Origin: Paenarthrobacter sp. Z7-10
GTDB taxonomy: Bacteria; Actinomycetota; Actinomycetes; Actinomycetales; Micrococcaceae
Assembly (NCBI RefSeq): GCF_026932795.1
Contig: NZ_JADPVH010000002.1
Coordinates: forward strand, 62,001 to 126,000
Direction: 5' to 3'
Length of the DNA: 64,000 bases
In this document: positions 9,035 through 17,974 of the stretch, piece after piece
How the letters are laid out: each line of letters starts with the position of its first letter
Numbering within the stretch: position 1 is the first letter of the stretch
Program-made: the position numbers and the translations under genes
Notes under the pieces: model-generated
Told to the model about the DNA's origin: nothing
The model's input: the letters and a program-made list of their open reading frames with translations, nothing else
Database searches by the model: none

Positions 9035-10360
9035 ATGGCAACTTACCATCCGCGGTCGTCCGCCGGCTTTGGCGGGGCAGGAATGGACCGCCGAACGCTG
9101 CTGAAATCATTGGGGGTCGGTGCCGCCGGCCTGGCCGGAGTTCCGCTGCTGGCTGCGTGTACGGGCGGCTCGGCCCCCGGAAGCGCCAGCGGCGGAGCCT
9201 CCAAATCGCTGACGTTCGGGTCGGGTGCCTCCGACGCGGTCCCGAAGGCCGGCTATAAGGCCGTCACTGATGCGTTCACCAAAAAGTCCGGCATCACGGT
9301 GACCACCAATACGGTGGCCCACAATGACTTTCAGAACAAAATCAACAACTACCTGCAGGGCAGTCCGGACGACACGTTCACCTGGTTCGCCGGCTACCGG
9401 ACGCAGTACTACGCGGGCAAGGGCCTGCTCGCACCGATCGATGACGTCTGGGAAAAAATCGGACCCAACTTCTCCGACGCGATGAAGAAGGCCTCCACCG
9501 GCCCGGACGGCAAAATGTACTTCGTCCCCAACTACAACTACCCCTGGGGCTTCTTCTACCGCAAGAGCCTGTGGACCTCGAAGGGCTACGAGATTCCCAC
9601 CACCTTCGACGCGCTCAAGACGCTCTGCGCCAAAATGAAAGGTGACGGCATCATCCCGATCGAGTTTGCCGATAAGGATGGCTGGCCGGCCATGGGCACC
9701 TTCGACTACATCAATATGCGGCAGAACGGATACCAGTTCCATATGGATCTGGCCGCGCACAAGGAGTCTTGGGACCAAAAGAAGGTCAGCGACGTCTTCG
9801 ACACGTGGAAGGCTCTGCTGCCCTTCCAGAATCCCGGAGCATTGGGCATGACCTGGCAGGATTCGGCCAAGTCCCTCGGCGCCAAGAAGTCGGGCATGTA
9901 CCTGCTCGGGTCCTTCGTCACCCAGCAGTTCACCGACAAGACCACGCTGGCCGACATCGGGTTCTTCCCGTTCCCGGAGATCGCCATGGAAGGCCGGGAT
10001 GCCGTGGAGGCACCCATCGACGGTCTGCTGCTGTCCAAGAAGGGCGGCCAGAACCAGGCAGCCCGCGACTTCATGGCGTTCATGGGTACCGCCGAGGGGC
10101 AGAACGCCTACGCGGCGGTTGACCCGTCGAACATCGCCACCGTCAAGGGAGCCGACACTTCCTCCTTCACGCCGCTGAACAAGACGTGCGCCGAGGTGAT
10201 CGCAAATGCCAAGAGCATCAGCCAGTTCTTTGACCGCGACGCCCTGCCCGCGATGGCCAACAACGTGATGATTCCTGCCCTGCAGACCTTCATCAAGGAC
10301 GGCACGGTGGATGTGAAGAACCTCGAGGCGCAGGCGAAGACGCTTTACGCGGCCCAGTAA
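9035..10360 (+). CDS. sugar ABC transporter substrate-binding lipoprotein (probable alpha-galactosides)
   Basis: Extracytoplasmic binding protein of a CUT1 importer, 441 residues. The signal sequence has a twin-arginine motif (MDRRTLLKSLG, residues 17-27) and ends in a lipobox LLAAC, so it is probably Tat-exported and lipidated. The mature part has the SBP-1 pattern, for example KSLTFGSGASDAVPKAGYKA and WGFFYRKSLW. AGGGAG upstream supports the ATG at 9035. First gene of a cassette with two permeases, a DeoR regulator and an alpha-galactosidase, which suggests raffinose/melibiose-type sugars. No ATP-binding subunit is in the cassette; a shared MsiK-type ATPase encoded elsewhere is usual in actinobacteria. 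Expression is likely controlled by the DeoR boxes and CRP palindrome just upstream. Confidence 0.9.
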   Translation: MATYHPRSSAGFGGAGMDRRTLLKSLGVGAAGLAGVPLLAACTGGSAPGSASGGASKSLTFGSGASDAVPKAGYKAVTDAFTKKSGITVTTNTVAHNDFQNKINNYLQGSPDDTFTWFAGYRTQYYAGKGLLAPIDDVWEKIGPNFSDAMKKASTGPDGKMYFVPNYNYPWGFFYRKSLWTSKGYEIPTTFDALKTLCAKMKGDGIIPIEFADKDGWPAMGTFDYINMRQNGYQFHMDLAAHKESWDQKKVSDVFDTWKALLPFQNPGALGMTWQDSAKSLGAKKSGMYLLGSFVTQQFTDKTTLADIGFFPFPEIAMEGRDAVEAPIDGLLLSKKGGQNQAARDFMAFMGTAEGQNAYAAVDPSNIATVKGADTSSFTPLNKTCAEVIANAKSISQFFDRDALPAMANNVMIPALQTFIKDGTVDVKNLEAQAKTLYAAQ

Positions 10361-10379
10361 CACCAGCAAGGACGGCCCG

Positions 10380-10404
10380 CTGTCCTGCCCGTGCGGCAGG
10401 GCAG
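10380..10404 (+). promoter_or_regulatory. intercistronic stem-loop
   Basis: CTGTCCTGCC pairs with GGCAGGGCAG around a 5-nt loop (10 bp, one G-U). No T-run follows. Such hairpins between binding-protein and permease genes commonly protect or attenuate the mRNA so that the binding protein is made in excess. Confidence 0.55.
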
Positions 10405-10437
10405 GGGGCCAGCCGCCCGCAGAAGGGAACGTTAGCC

Positions 10438-11400
10438 ATGAGTTCCACAACAGGGTCGCCCATAGCGCCCGTCACCAGCGCCGCCATTGCCAAGCCGCCG
10501 CGATTCCGGCGCGTCCGCCGATTGTCCCGCCGCGACAAGGTGGTTCTGAGTTTTATGGTGGGAATCCCCACGCTGATCCAACTCGTGCTGGTCTGGATCC
10601 CGACGCTGCTCTCCATCGGACTGTCCTTCGTGCGTTGGAACGGCCTGGAACTTTCCGACATCAAGCCGGTCGGCGTGGACAATTACAGCTACGTCTTTCA
10701 GGACTATCCACCCTTCTGGCCGGCGGTGCAGCACAACATTCTCTGGCTCCTGTTCCTGGGAATTATCGGCACGCCCCTGGGTTTGCTGCTGGCCGTGCTG
10801 CTGGACCAGCAGATCCGCGGCAGCAAGATCTACCAAAGCATCTTCTTCATCCCGGTGATGCTCTCGCTGGCCCTGATCGGCATTATCTGGCAGTTGTTCT
10901 ACCAGAAGGACAACGGCCTGCTGAATTTCCTGCTCGGCACCTCCGGCACTCCGGCCGCCGTCGACTGGTTCGGCGACTCGCGGGTAAACATCTGGGCTGC
11001 GCTGGTGGCGGCCACCTGGCGCCATTCCGGTTACGTCATGATCCTGTACTTAGCCGGGCTCAAGGGCGTTGACCCCTCGTTGAAGGAGGCCGCGGCGCTG
11101 GACGGGGCCAACGGAAGCCAGACGTTTTTCCGCGTCGTGTTTCCGGCTATGGGACCGGTGAACATCGTGATCGTCGTGATCACCATCATCGAATCCCTGC
11201 GGGCCTTTGATGTCGTCTACGTCATCAACCGCGGGCTCAATGGCCTGGAACTTATCAGCGCGCTGGTCATCCAAAACCTCATCGGCGAGGGGCAGGTGAT
11301 AGGTGTCGGTTCGGCGTTGGCTGTGATTCTGCTCGTCGTGTCGCTGGTGCCGATCACCTTTTACCTCTCGCGGGTCTTCGGAAAGGAGAAAGCAAAATGA
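10438..11400 (+). CDS. sugar ABC transporter permease, MalF/UgpA type
   Basis: Inner-membrane subunit, 320 residues, with about six hydrophobic segments (first at VVLSFMVGIPTLIQLVLVWI). The cytoplasmic coupling helix is seen as LKEAAALDGANGSQTFFRVV, the EAA loop that contacts the ATPase. Length and the charged N-terminal 35 residues (RFRRVRRLSRRDK) are typical of UgpA-like members. GAAGGGAACG precedes the ATG. The stop overlaps the next permease by 4 nt (ATGA), so the two are translationally coupled. Confidence 0.92.
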   Translation: MSSTTGSPIAPVTSAAIAKPPRFRRVRRLSRRDKVVLSFMVGIPTLIQLVLVWIPTLLSIGLSFVRWNGLELSDIKPVGVDNYSYVFQDYPPFWPAVQHNILWLLFLGIIGTPLGLLLAVLLDQQIRGSKIYQSIFFIPVMLSLALIGIIWQLFYQKDNGLLNFLLGTSGTPAAVDWFGDSRVNIWAALVAATWRHSGYVMILYLAGLKGVDPSLKEAAALDGANGSQTFFRVVFPAMGPVNIVIVVITIIESLRAFDVVYVINRGLNGLELISALVIQNLIGEGQVIGVGSALAVILLVVSLVPITFYLSRVFGKEKAK

Positions 11401-12338
11401 GCGGCCTCACTTCAGCTTCCCAGCAGTCTGCCTCCCCGGTTTCGGGACGCAGACGAAAGGTCGACGGCGTCGTCCGGCAGGGCGGCCGGCCCGCCCGGCA
11501 CTACGGCACGCACATCTTCCTGACTGTGATGGCGGTGGTCTGGCTCATTCCCTTGGCATGGGCACTGTTCACGGCGCTGCGGCCCAAAGCCGACACGGAC
11601 AAATACGGCTACTTCAGCCTCGGCGGAGCATTTAACTTCGGCAACTTTATCCAGGCCTGGAATCAGGGCGGATTCCCGAAGTACTTCGTAAACTCGCTGA
11701 TCATCACCATTCCGACCGTTCTGCTGACCTTGTTCTTCGCCTCGATGATGGCCTTCGCCGTCAGCCGGGTGAACTGGAAGTTCAACATCACGCTGCTGAT
11801 CATGTTCACAGCCGGTAACCTGCTGCCGCCGCAGGTGCTCGCCGCGCCGCTGTTCGAGATGTTCAAGCACCTGACGCTGCCGTATTGGTTCAGCGATTCG
11901 GGCACCCTGCTCAACACGTACATTAGCGTCATCGCCGCCAATACGGCCTTCCAGATTGGCTTCTGCACCTTTGTGCTGTCCAACTATATGAAGGCACTGT
12001 CCGCGGATCTCACCGAGGCCGCCCTGGTCGATGGCGCCGGCATCTGGCGGCAATACGCCTCGATCGTCCTGCCGCTGTGCCGGCCGGCGCTCGCTGCACT
12101 GGCCACCTTGGAAGTCATCTTCATCTACAACGACTACTTCTGGCCGCTGCTGTTCATTCAAAGCGGAGACCGGCTGCCCGTCACCACGGCAATCAACAAC
12201 CTGCAGGGCGTTTTCCTCTCCAACTACAATTTATTGGCTGCCGGTGCCACGATCACGGTGATTCCGACCCTGATTGTCTACCTGCTGCTGCAGCGTCAAT
12301 TCGTAGCCGGCCTTACCCTCGGAGCGAGCAAGGGATAG
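11397..12338 (+). CDS. sugar ABC transporter permease, MalG/UgpE type
   Basis: Second membrane subunit, 313 residues, forming the channel with the preceding permease. About six transmembrane segments; EAA loop LTEAALVDGAGIWRQYASIV. The C-terminus RQFVAGLTLGASKG is the highly conserved ending of CUT1 MalG-type permeases. Starts within the stop of the upstream gene; AAGGAG lies 9 nt before the ATG. Confidence 0.93.
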   Translation: MSGLTSASQQSASPVSGRRRKVDGVVRQGGRPARHYGTHIFLTVMAVVWLIPLAWALFTALRPKADTDKYGYFSLGGAFNFGNFIQAWNQGGFPKYFVNSLIITIPTVLLTLFFASMMAFAVSRVNWKFNITLLIMFTAGNLLPPQVLAAPLFEMFKHLTLPYWFSDSGTLLNTYISVIAANTAFQIGFCTFVLSNYMKALSADLTEAALVDGAGIWRQYASIVLPLCRPALAALATLEVIFIYNDYFWPLLFIQSGDRLPVTTAINNLQGVFLSNYNLLAAGATITVIPTLIVYLLLQRQFVAGLTLGASKG

Positions 12339-12418
12339 CAGATGGCACATGTCGGCCAACCCCATGTCCCGGCTCCGCACCGGTAGTCCATACCTTTCCC
12401 ACCGAAGCGAGGAACTCC

Positions 12419-13207
12419 ATGCTTGCCGACGCACGACGCTCCGCCATCGTGACCGCGGTGTCACGCGAACGCATCGTCCGCGTCTCCGATCTGGCGGAGA
12501 TGTTCGGCGTTTCGCTGATGACCGTGCGCCGCGATATCGATGTGCTGGACGAGGCGGGTCTGCTGGAGAAGATCCATGGCGGGGCCAAAATCCATGGCAG
12601 CGCCAGCACCCACGAACCCGGTTTTGAGCTCAAGTCGACTCAGGCGCAGGAGGAAAAAGACGCCATTGCCGGCGAAGCGGCCCTGCTGGCGCAAAACGGA
12701 ATGGCGATCGGGCTCAGTGCCGGAACCACCACCTGGGCGCTGGCCAAACTGCTGTGCCAGCGCCAGGGGCTGACTATTGTCACCAACTCGGTGCGGATAG
12801 CCGATGTTTTCCACGCCGCGGGCGCTAAGTCCACGGTGATCCTCACTGGCGGCGAGCGCACCCCCTCGGATGCACTGGTCGGGCCGGTGGCCACGTCCTC
12901 GCTGAGCCAGCTGCATCTCGATCTGCTTTTCCTGGGGGTGCATGGCGTGGATCCGGAGGCGGGGTTCACCACACCCAACCTGCTGGAGGCGGAGATGGAC
13001 CGGGCACTGGTGGCCGCGTCCCGCAAAGTGGTGGTGCTGGCCGACTCCACCAAGTGGGGCACGTTGGGCATCAGCACCATCGCCGCGCTCGAGGATGTGG
13101 ACGAGGTGATCACGGATTCCGGACTGGGGGTGGAGGCACAGCGGATCCTGCGGGAGAGGGTGGGCCGGCTGCGGCTGGTCCGGGTGCCGCAGCGTGAAAG
13201 CGCGTGA
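12419..13207 (+). CDS. DeoR/GlpR-family transcriptional repressor
   Basis: 262 residues. N-terminal winged HTH: RIVRVSDLAEMFGVSLMTVR then RDIDVLDEAGLLEKIHGGA, the DeoR signature. The C-terminal sugar-phosphate-sensing domain has the expected IGLSAGTTTWALAKLL, VTNSVRIADVF and VLADSTKWG segments. Start ATG 12419 has GCGAGGA 6 nt upstream. It lies 80 nt after the permeases and before alpha-galactosidase, so it most likely represses this cassette by binding TTCGATTTTGA-type boxes in the promoter at 8959-8986, released by a phosphorylated sugar. Regulator-target link is inference from position. Confidence 0.9.
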   Translation: MLADARRSAIVTAVSRERIVRVSDLAEMFGVSLMTVRRDIDVLDEAGLLEKIHGGAKIHGSASTHEPGFELKSTQAQEEKDAIAGEAALLAQNGMAIGLSAGTTTWALAKLLCQRQGLTIVTNSVRIADVFHAAGAKSTVILTGGERTPSDALVGPVATSSLSQLHLDLLFLGVHGVDPEAGFTTPNLLEAEMDRALVAASRKVVVLADSTKWGTLGISTIAALEDVDEVITDSGLGVEAQRILRERVGRLRLVRVPQRESA

Positions 13208-13291
13208 ATTGGGCCGGAGGGCTGCTGCGGTGCACCACATTGGCCACCCGGCGGCCGCACTCAACCATCAACCGAGCCAAGGATAAGTCCG

Positions 13292-15472
13292 ATGGAACCC
13301 CTGTACCTGCGCTCCGAAGGCACCAGTGTGCTGATCGGCTTCGACACCGGAGAGCCCGCCGTGCTGCACTGGGGCGCGGACCTGGGACCGACGCTTCCGG
13401 ACCTGGCGATCCTCACCGGCCCGGTCCCGCATTCGGCGCTGGATATTCCGGTGACTCTCGGCCTGTTGCCGCAGGCCTCCTCCGGCTGGCGCGGTCGGCC
13501 GGGGCTGCGCGGACACCGCACTCCGGACGGCAGTGGTTTCTCCGCCCGGCTCCGCGTCACGAATGTCCGGATCGAAGCCGCCATCCCGTCCGGAGGAGGG
13601 CAAAGCGGGCGCATCACCTCGGCGGATCCAGAGCTGGGGCTGACGGTTGTCAGCGAGTTGACGCTGCACTCCGGAGGGCTGCTGGAACTTCGGCATACCC
13701 TGACGAACGACGGCGGAACGGACTACGCGCTGGACGAACTTTCCGCTGTGCTTCCGGTAGGTTCTGACGGAACCGAGATCTTGGACCTGACCGGCCGCTG
13801 GTGCCGTGAACGGCATCCGCAGCGGCACCCCGTCCGGCAGGGCACCTGGGTCCGAAGCGGACGGCACGGGCGAACCGGGCACGATTCATCCCTGCTGCTG
13901 GCCGTCGGGTCTTCGGGCTTCGGCAACCGGCAAGGCAAGGTCTGGGCCGCGCATTTTGGCTGGAGCGGTAACCACGAGGCCTATGTCGATGCTGCAGCGG
14001 ATGGCAGGACCGTCCTCGGCGCCGCCGAGCTGCTCGGATCCGGAGAGATGGTGCTCGCACCGGGCGAGTCCTACGCCACGCCGGCGCTTTTCGCGGCCTA
14101 TTCGGACCGTGGCCTCGATGGTATTACGGCCGCATTCCACGACTGGTTCCGGGCCCGTCCGCGGCACCCCGCCACACCCAGACCTGTGGTCCTTAATACG
14201 TGGGAGGCAGTCTACTTCGACCATGATCTGGGCCTCCTGACGGAGCTGGCCGATTCCGCTGCCGAGCTGGGAGTGGAACGTTTTGTGCTGGACGACGGCT
14301 GGTTTCGGAACCGCCGCGGCGACCGCGCCGGACTCGGCGATTGGTATGTGGATACGGGCATCTGGCCCGAGGGGCTGCACCCACTGGTAGACGCAGTGAC
14401 TAGCAAAGGGATGCAATTCGGGCTCTGGGTGGAACCGGAAATGATCAACGTCGATTCAGACACGGCCCGTGAGCATCCAGACTGGATCGCCGGGCCGGCC
14501 GCCGAAAACTGGCCACACCGGAGGCCGGTGGAATGGCGTCACCAGCAGGTTCTTGATCTGGTGAATCCCGCGGCCTGGCAGTACATTTACGATCGAATCC
14601 ACGCCCTGCTCACGGAGTATCCGATCTCCTACCTGAAATGGGACCAAAACCGCGATTTGCTCGAGATGGGCCACGCCGGCCGAGAATCGGTGCATGAGCA
14701 GACCCTGGCTGCCTACCGGCTTTTCGACGCCCTGAAGACGGCCCACCCCAAGGTCGAAATCGAAAGCTGTTCCTCCGGTGGCGCCCGCGTCGATTTGGGA
14801 ATCCTGCAGCGGGCAGACCGCGTCTGGGCCTCGGACTGCAACGACGCGCTGGAACGCCAGATCATCCAGCGCTGGACCACAATGGTGGTGCCACCGGAAC
14901 TGGTGGGTTCGCATATCGGCCCCACCACCTCGCACACCACAGCCCGCACTTCCGAGCTCTCGTTCCGCGCCATCACGGCTCTCTTCGGGCACTTTGGCAT
15001 GGAATGGGATATCCGGTCCGTGGCCGGCACCCAGAGGGAAGACCTCCGAGCCGTCATCCAGCTCTATAAAACATTCCGGTCCCTGATCCACTCCGGACGG
15101 ATGGTGCGGGCCGACCTCCCGGACCCGTCACTGCTGCTGCACGGAGTGGTCTCCACGGACGGCTCCGAGGCCCTGTTCGCGTTCGTGTGTATGTATACCT
15201 CCGATGCCGAGGAACCCGGCAGGATTCCCTTTCCGGGGCTGAAGCCGGAGCTGACCTACCGGGTAAACGTTATCTATCCGACCGACGGCTCCGGCTACCT
15301 GCAACAATCTGCCCCGGCATGGTTGACCGGCGGAGCCACGGCGACCGGCCGTTTCTTGGCGGAAGTAGGACTGCCCATGCCCATCCTCAATCCGGAGCAT
15401 GCCATCCTGCTGCAGCTCACAGTTGCGGCAGGCAACCCGGACATCGATCCGGCCGGAGCACCGGAGCACTAG
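13292..15472 (+). CDS. alpha-galactosidase, glycoside hydrolase family 36
   Basis: Hydrolyses terminal alpha-1,6-galactosyl bonds (melibiose, raffinose, stachyose); 726 residues, a normal GH36 length, no signal peptide, so cytoplasmic. Catalytic core features: LDDGWFRNRR, then LKWDQNRDLLE with the nucleophile Asp at residue 451, the CSSGGARVDLGIL segment, and WASDCNDALERQ with the acid/base Asp (515 or 518). The N-terminal 280 residues form the beta-sandwich domain. AAGGATAA precedes the ATG. Lies downstream of the uptake genes and regulator, completing the cassette: import then intracellular hydrolysis. Confidence 0.94.
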   Translation: MEPLYLRSEGTSVLIGFDTGEPAVLHWGADLGPTLPDLAILTGPVPHSALDIPVTLGLLPQASSGWRGRPGLRGHRTPDGSGFSARLRVTNVRIEAAIPSGGGQSGRITSADPELGLTVVSELTLHSGGLLELRHTLTNDGGTDYALDELSAVLPVGSDGTEILDLTGRWCRERHPQRHPVRQGTWVRSGRHGRTGHDSSLLLAVGSSGFGNRQGKVWAAHFGWSGNHEAYVDAAADGRTVLGAAELLGSGEMVLAPGESYATPALFAAYSDRGLDGITAAFHDWFRARPRHPATPRPVVLNTWEAVYFDHDLGLLTELADSAAELGVERFVLDDGWFRNRRGDRAGLGDWYVDTGIWPEGLHPLVDAVTSKGMQFGLWVEPEMINVDSDTAREHPDWIAGPAAENWPHRRPVEWRHQQVLDLVNPAAWQYIYDRIHALLTEYPISYLKWDQNRDLLEMGHAGRESVHEQTLAAYRLFDALKTAHPKVEIESCSSGGARVDLGILQRADRVWASDCNDALERQIIQRWTTMVVPPELVGSHIGPTTSHTTARTSELSFRAITALFGHFGMEWDIRSVAGTQREDLRAVIQLYKTFRSLIHSGRMVRADLPDPSLLLHGVVSTDGSEALFAFVCMYTSDAEEPGRIPFPGLKPELTYRVNVIYPTDGSGYLQQSAPAWLTGGATATGRFLAEVGLPMPILNPEHAILLQLTVAAGNPDIDPAGAPEH

Positions 15473-15475
15473 GCT
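15470..15475 (+). promoter_or_regulatory. -10-like hexamer of a leaderless promoter
   Basis: TAGGCT exactly 6 nt before the aroQ ATG. It overlaps the stop codon of the alpha-galactosidase gene, so aroQ can be expressed independently of the sugar cassette. Confidence 0.5.
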
Positions 15476-15481
15476 TGAACC

Positions 15482-15940
15482 ATGAACGACGAAACTGCCG
15501 CCGCCGGAAATATCCTGGTCCTGAACGGTCCCAACCTGAATCTGCTGGGCACCCGGGAACCCGCGGTCTACGGCAGCAGCACCCTCGAAGACGTGCAGGA
15601 ACTCGCCGCCGCGGCCGCCCGGTCATTTGGTTTTTCCGTGGAATTCCTGCAGTCCAATCATGAGGGCGTGCTGGTGGATGCTCTGCACGCCGCCCGGACC
15701 ACGGCGGCAGGGATTGTCATCAACGCCGGTGCCTACACACATACCTCAGTTGCCATCCGGGATGCGTTAGCCGGAATCAGCCTGCCCGCCGTGGAAGTGC
15801 ACATCAGTAATGTGCATAAACGTGAGGAGTTCCGGCACTTCTCTTACCTCTCCGCCGTGGTCGACGTCGTCATTGCCGGTGCGGGCATCCACGGCTACGA
15901 ATTGGCCATCAACTACCTCGCCTCGGCGCTGCGCCACTGA
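15482..15940 (+). CDS. aroQ: 3-dehydroquinate dehydratase, type II
   Basis: Third step of the shikimate pathway (3-dehydroquinate to 3-dehydroshikimate). 152 residues, typical for the dodecameric type II enzyme. Diagnostic segments: [21 protein letters not shown] with the catalytic Tyr in the lid, [27 protein letters not shown], and [20 protein letters not shown] carrying the catalytic His. It does not belong functionally to the upstream galactoside genes and appears to have its own leaderless promoter. Confidence 0.96.
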   Translation: MNDETAAAGNILVLNGPNLNLLGTREPAVYGSSTLEDVQELAAAAARSFGFSVEFLQSNHEGVLVDALHAARTTAAGIVINAGAYTHTSVAIRDALAGISLPAVEVHISNVHKREEFRHFSYLSAVVDVVIAGAGIHGYELAINYLASALRH

Positions 15941-15969
15941 GTGCGGCCCTCCTAAGCTGGCGCACTAAA

Positions 15970-16038
15970 TCGGGCCAACACAGTCGAGCCTGCCAAGTCG
16001 GGCCACATAATTGAGCCAGCCAAATCGAGCTAGCATAA
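15970..16038. repeat. degenerate 14-bp tandem repeat, five units
   Basis: Units begin at 15970, 15984, 15998, 16012 and 16025 with TCGRGCC-like sequence (for example TCGGGCCAACACAG and TCGAGCCTGCCAAG); the fourth is 13 bp. The last unit merges into the start region of the next gene. Confidence 0.6.
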
Positions 16039-16041
16039 AGG

Positions 16042-16503
16042 ATGGACATGCGAGAGAAGGAAAGCCTGCGGCTGCGCTGCCTCGGCGGGGCAGTCGGAGG
16101 ACTGGCAGCTACCGTGGTCATGACCACCGGCCTGACATTTTCGGATCGGCTCGGAGTCAGGAACCGGCAGCCACCGCGGAAGATTGTCCAGGCGGCCCTT
16201 CCGGACCTGCCCAAAGATACTTTGGATACTGTCGCCGTCGTCACTCATTTCGGTTATGGCGCGGCTGCTGGCGCCCTTTACGCTGCGGCCATCCCCGCCA
16301 GGTTTCGGAATCCGGCCACCGGAACGGGCTATGGGCTGTTGATTTGGGCGCTGGCCTATGAAGGCTGGCTCCCGGCGCTGGGCGTCGTTCCGGCCGCGCA
16401 CCGGGAGAAATGGAGCCGCGCGCTCACCATGTTGCTGGCACACGTCCTTTATGGTGCAACCCTGGGCTTGGTTGGCAAGCTGCGCATTCCCACCAGCAGC
16501 TGA
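16042..16503 (+). CDS. small multi-pass membrane protein (DUF6789/DUF1440-like)
   Basis: 153 residues with about four hydrophobic segments (GGAVGGLAATVVMTTGLTF; FGYGAAAGALYAA; GYGLLIWALAYEGWLPALG; MLLAHVLYGATLGLVG). The layout, with a conserved basic loop (RNRQPPRKIVQ) after the first segment and a repeated G/A-rich YGAxxGxxY motif, resembles the DUF1440/YagU and DUF6789 membrane proteins, whose biochemical role is unknown. A second in-frame ATG at 16048 is possible; AAAGGA precedes it. It converges on the marP-like gene. Function not assignable. Confidence 0.7.
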   Translation: MDMREKESLRLRCLGGAVGGLAATVVMTTGLTFSDRLGVRNRQPPRKIVQAALPDLPKDTLDTVAVVTHFGYGAAAGALYAAAIPARFRNPATGTGYGLLIWALAYEGWLPALGVVPAAHREKWSRALTMLLAHVLYGATLGLVGKLRIPTSS

Positions 16504-16556
16504 CGCACCTCCGCTGAAGATGCGGCTGCTTGCGGTGCAACTGTTGGACGCTGCAG

Positions 16557-17730
16557 CTATTTGCGGGTGCAGCTGCCGGAGGACACCTGCTGGTTTTCCG
16601 ACGCCGCGTCGTGGGCGACAGGTGCCAGTTCCTTGAGTGTGAAGGCATACCCAACCGGAGCGTTCGTGGTCGATTTGGCGAAGACCACGCCGACCACGCC
16701 GCCGGAGCGATCCAGCAATGGGCCACCGGAATTTCCCGGCTGCACATCGGCCGCCAGTTGATAGACCTCTTCCGGAAGAATAGATGTCGGGCACCATCAT
16801 TTGCGCCACCGTCTGGACGGTGGCGGGCTTGGACTGGAACGGCCCGCCGTGCGGATAGCCGGCGAAGGCTGCCGCCGATCCGGCATCCAGCTGGCGGCCG
16901 AGCTGCAGCGGCTGAACCGCCAAACCATCCACGGCTATCACGGCAAGGTCGTGCTGCGGGTCGAACTCCACCACCCGTCCGGGCAGGGCACCACCACCCG
17001 GGACCTCCACCACCGGCTGATTGACGCCCGCCACCACATGGGCGTTGGTCACCACACGGCCCGGCGCCACCACGAATCCTGAGCCCGTCTGGTTCTGGCC
17101 GCACTGATAGGCCGTCCCGGTTATCTTCAGCACGGATTGAGACGCGGCATTGAGGGCTGACGTGTTCGTGCTGGTGGTTGGCGGAGCCATCGGTGCGGCC
17201 GGTCCCAGCTGGTTGAACAGCTGTGGGATGCCGTCATTGAAGACGGCGGAGCGCAGCTGTGCCACAGCGGTCTTCACCGGGATCGGCGTGAGGTTATCGA
17301 TGGACCGAATGACCTTGGACTGGCTGATTTGGCTTGAAATGACGGGTATGCCCAAGTTGGAGACGCTGAAGGCGAGCAGCGAGAGCATCAACGCACCAAC
17401 GGCCAAGCTGAGCGCGCCGCCGAGGATGCGGTCAACGGCACGGATCGGGCGCACCCGGACGCGTCGGGCCATCAGGCGGCCAAGCCGGACCCCGAGTCCA
17501 TGACCCAGCGCCACGAGCGCAAGCGCGACGGCGACGACGACGGCGGTCCGCCAGGCGCTGTCCGCCACCAAAGAGCTGACGAAGGGGATGGCGAAGAATG
17601 CCGCAGCGGCCCCCGCCACGAACCCAACGATCCCGCCCAGGCTGACCACCAGCCCGGCCCGGAGGCCATACAGCACCTGGCCGAGCAGCCACAAAAGGAG
17701 CACCAGGTCCAGCAGCGTGAATCCGAACAT
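16557..17730 (-). pseudogene. marP: MarP-like membrane serine protease, frameshifted
   Basis: Homologue of M. tuberculosis MarP (Rv3671c), a periplasmic protease with an N-terminal four-helix CvpA-like membrane domain. Seen here: MFGFTLLDLVLLLWLLGQVL, three more hydrophobic segments, then a chymotrypsin-like domain with catalytic His (VVTNAHVVAG) and Asp (FDPQHDLAVIAV) in one frame. The catalytic Ser segment (EEVYQLAADVQPGNSGGPLL) and the C-terminus with SSGSC lie in another frame. The break is at about 16770-16782, one base gained or two lost, just after VPDIY. Past that point the first frame reads unrelated sequence (GLSTGGRCAAG...). The ATG at 17730 has AAAAGG 7 nt upstream. Either a true null allele or an assembly error. 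Confidence 0.85.
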
Positions 17731-17974
17731 GGCCATACCTTTTCCATTTCTGCAGCTGCTGCCTCGGGACCTCCCCGCAACTGCCGAGTTTACCGGCACC
17801 GGCTGACAATAACCTCGATGTTGGCCCTTGCTGCTGAGGCCGCCGGCCCCGGAGCCGGCGGCCCTCGGCGCGGCCGCAAATGCCAACTTGGTCACAAATT
17901 GGACAAAATTCTGAAACAATCGAACCAAGACCAACACAGAAACATTGAGTAGACACTTTAATTCAGGAGAATTC

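Noticed and set aside
16030-16560. Continuation of the marP frame to 16030
   Set aside because: After about 16770 that frame encodes no protease sequence; the real C-terminus with GNSGGP and SSGSC is in the other frame.
16770-16782. Programmed ribosomal frameshift in marP
   Set aside because: No slippery heptamer, internal Shine-Dalgarno or stem-loop at the junction; the family is known as a single frame.
17885-17900. Crp autoregulatory site upstream of crp
   Set aside because: Only one half-site (GTCACA) is present; the second half does not match.
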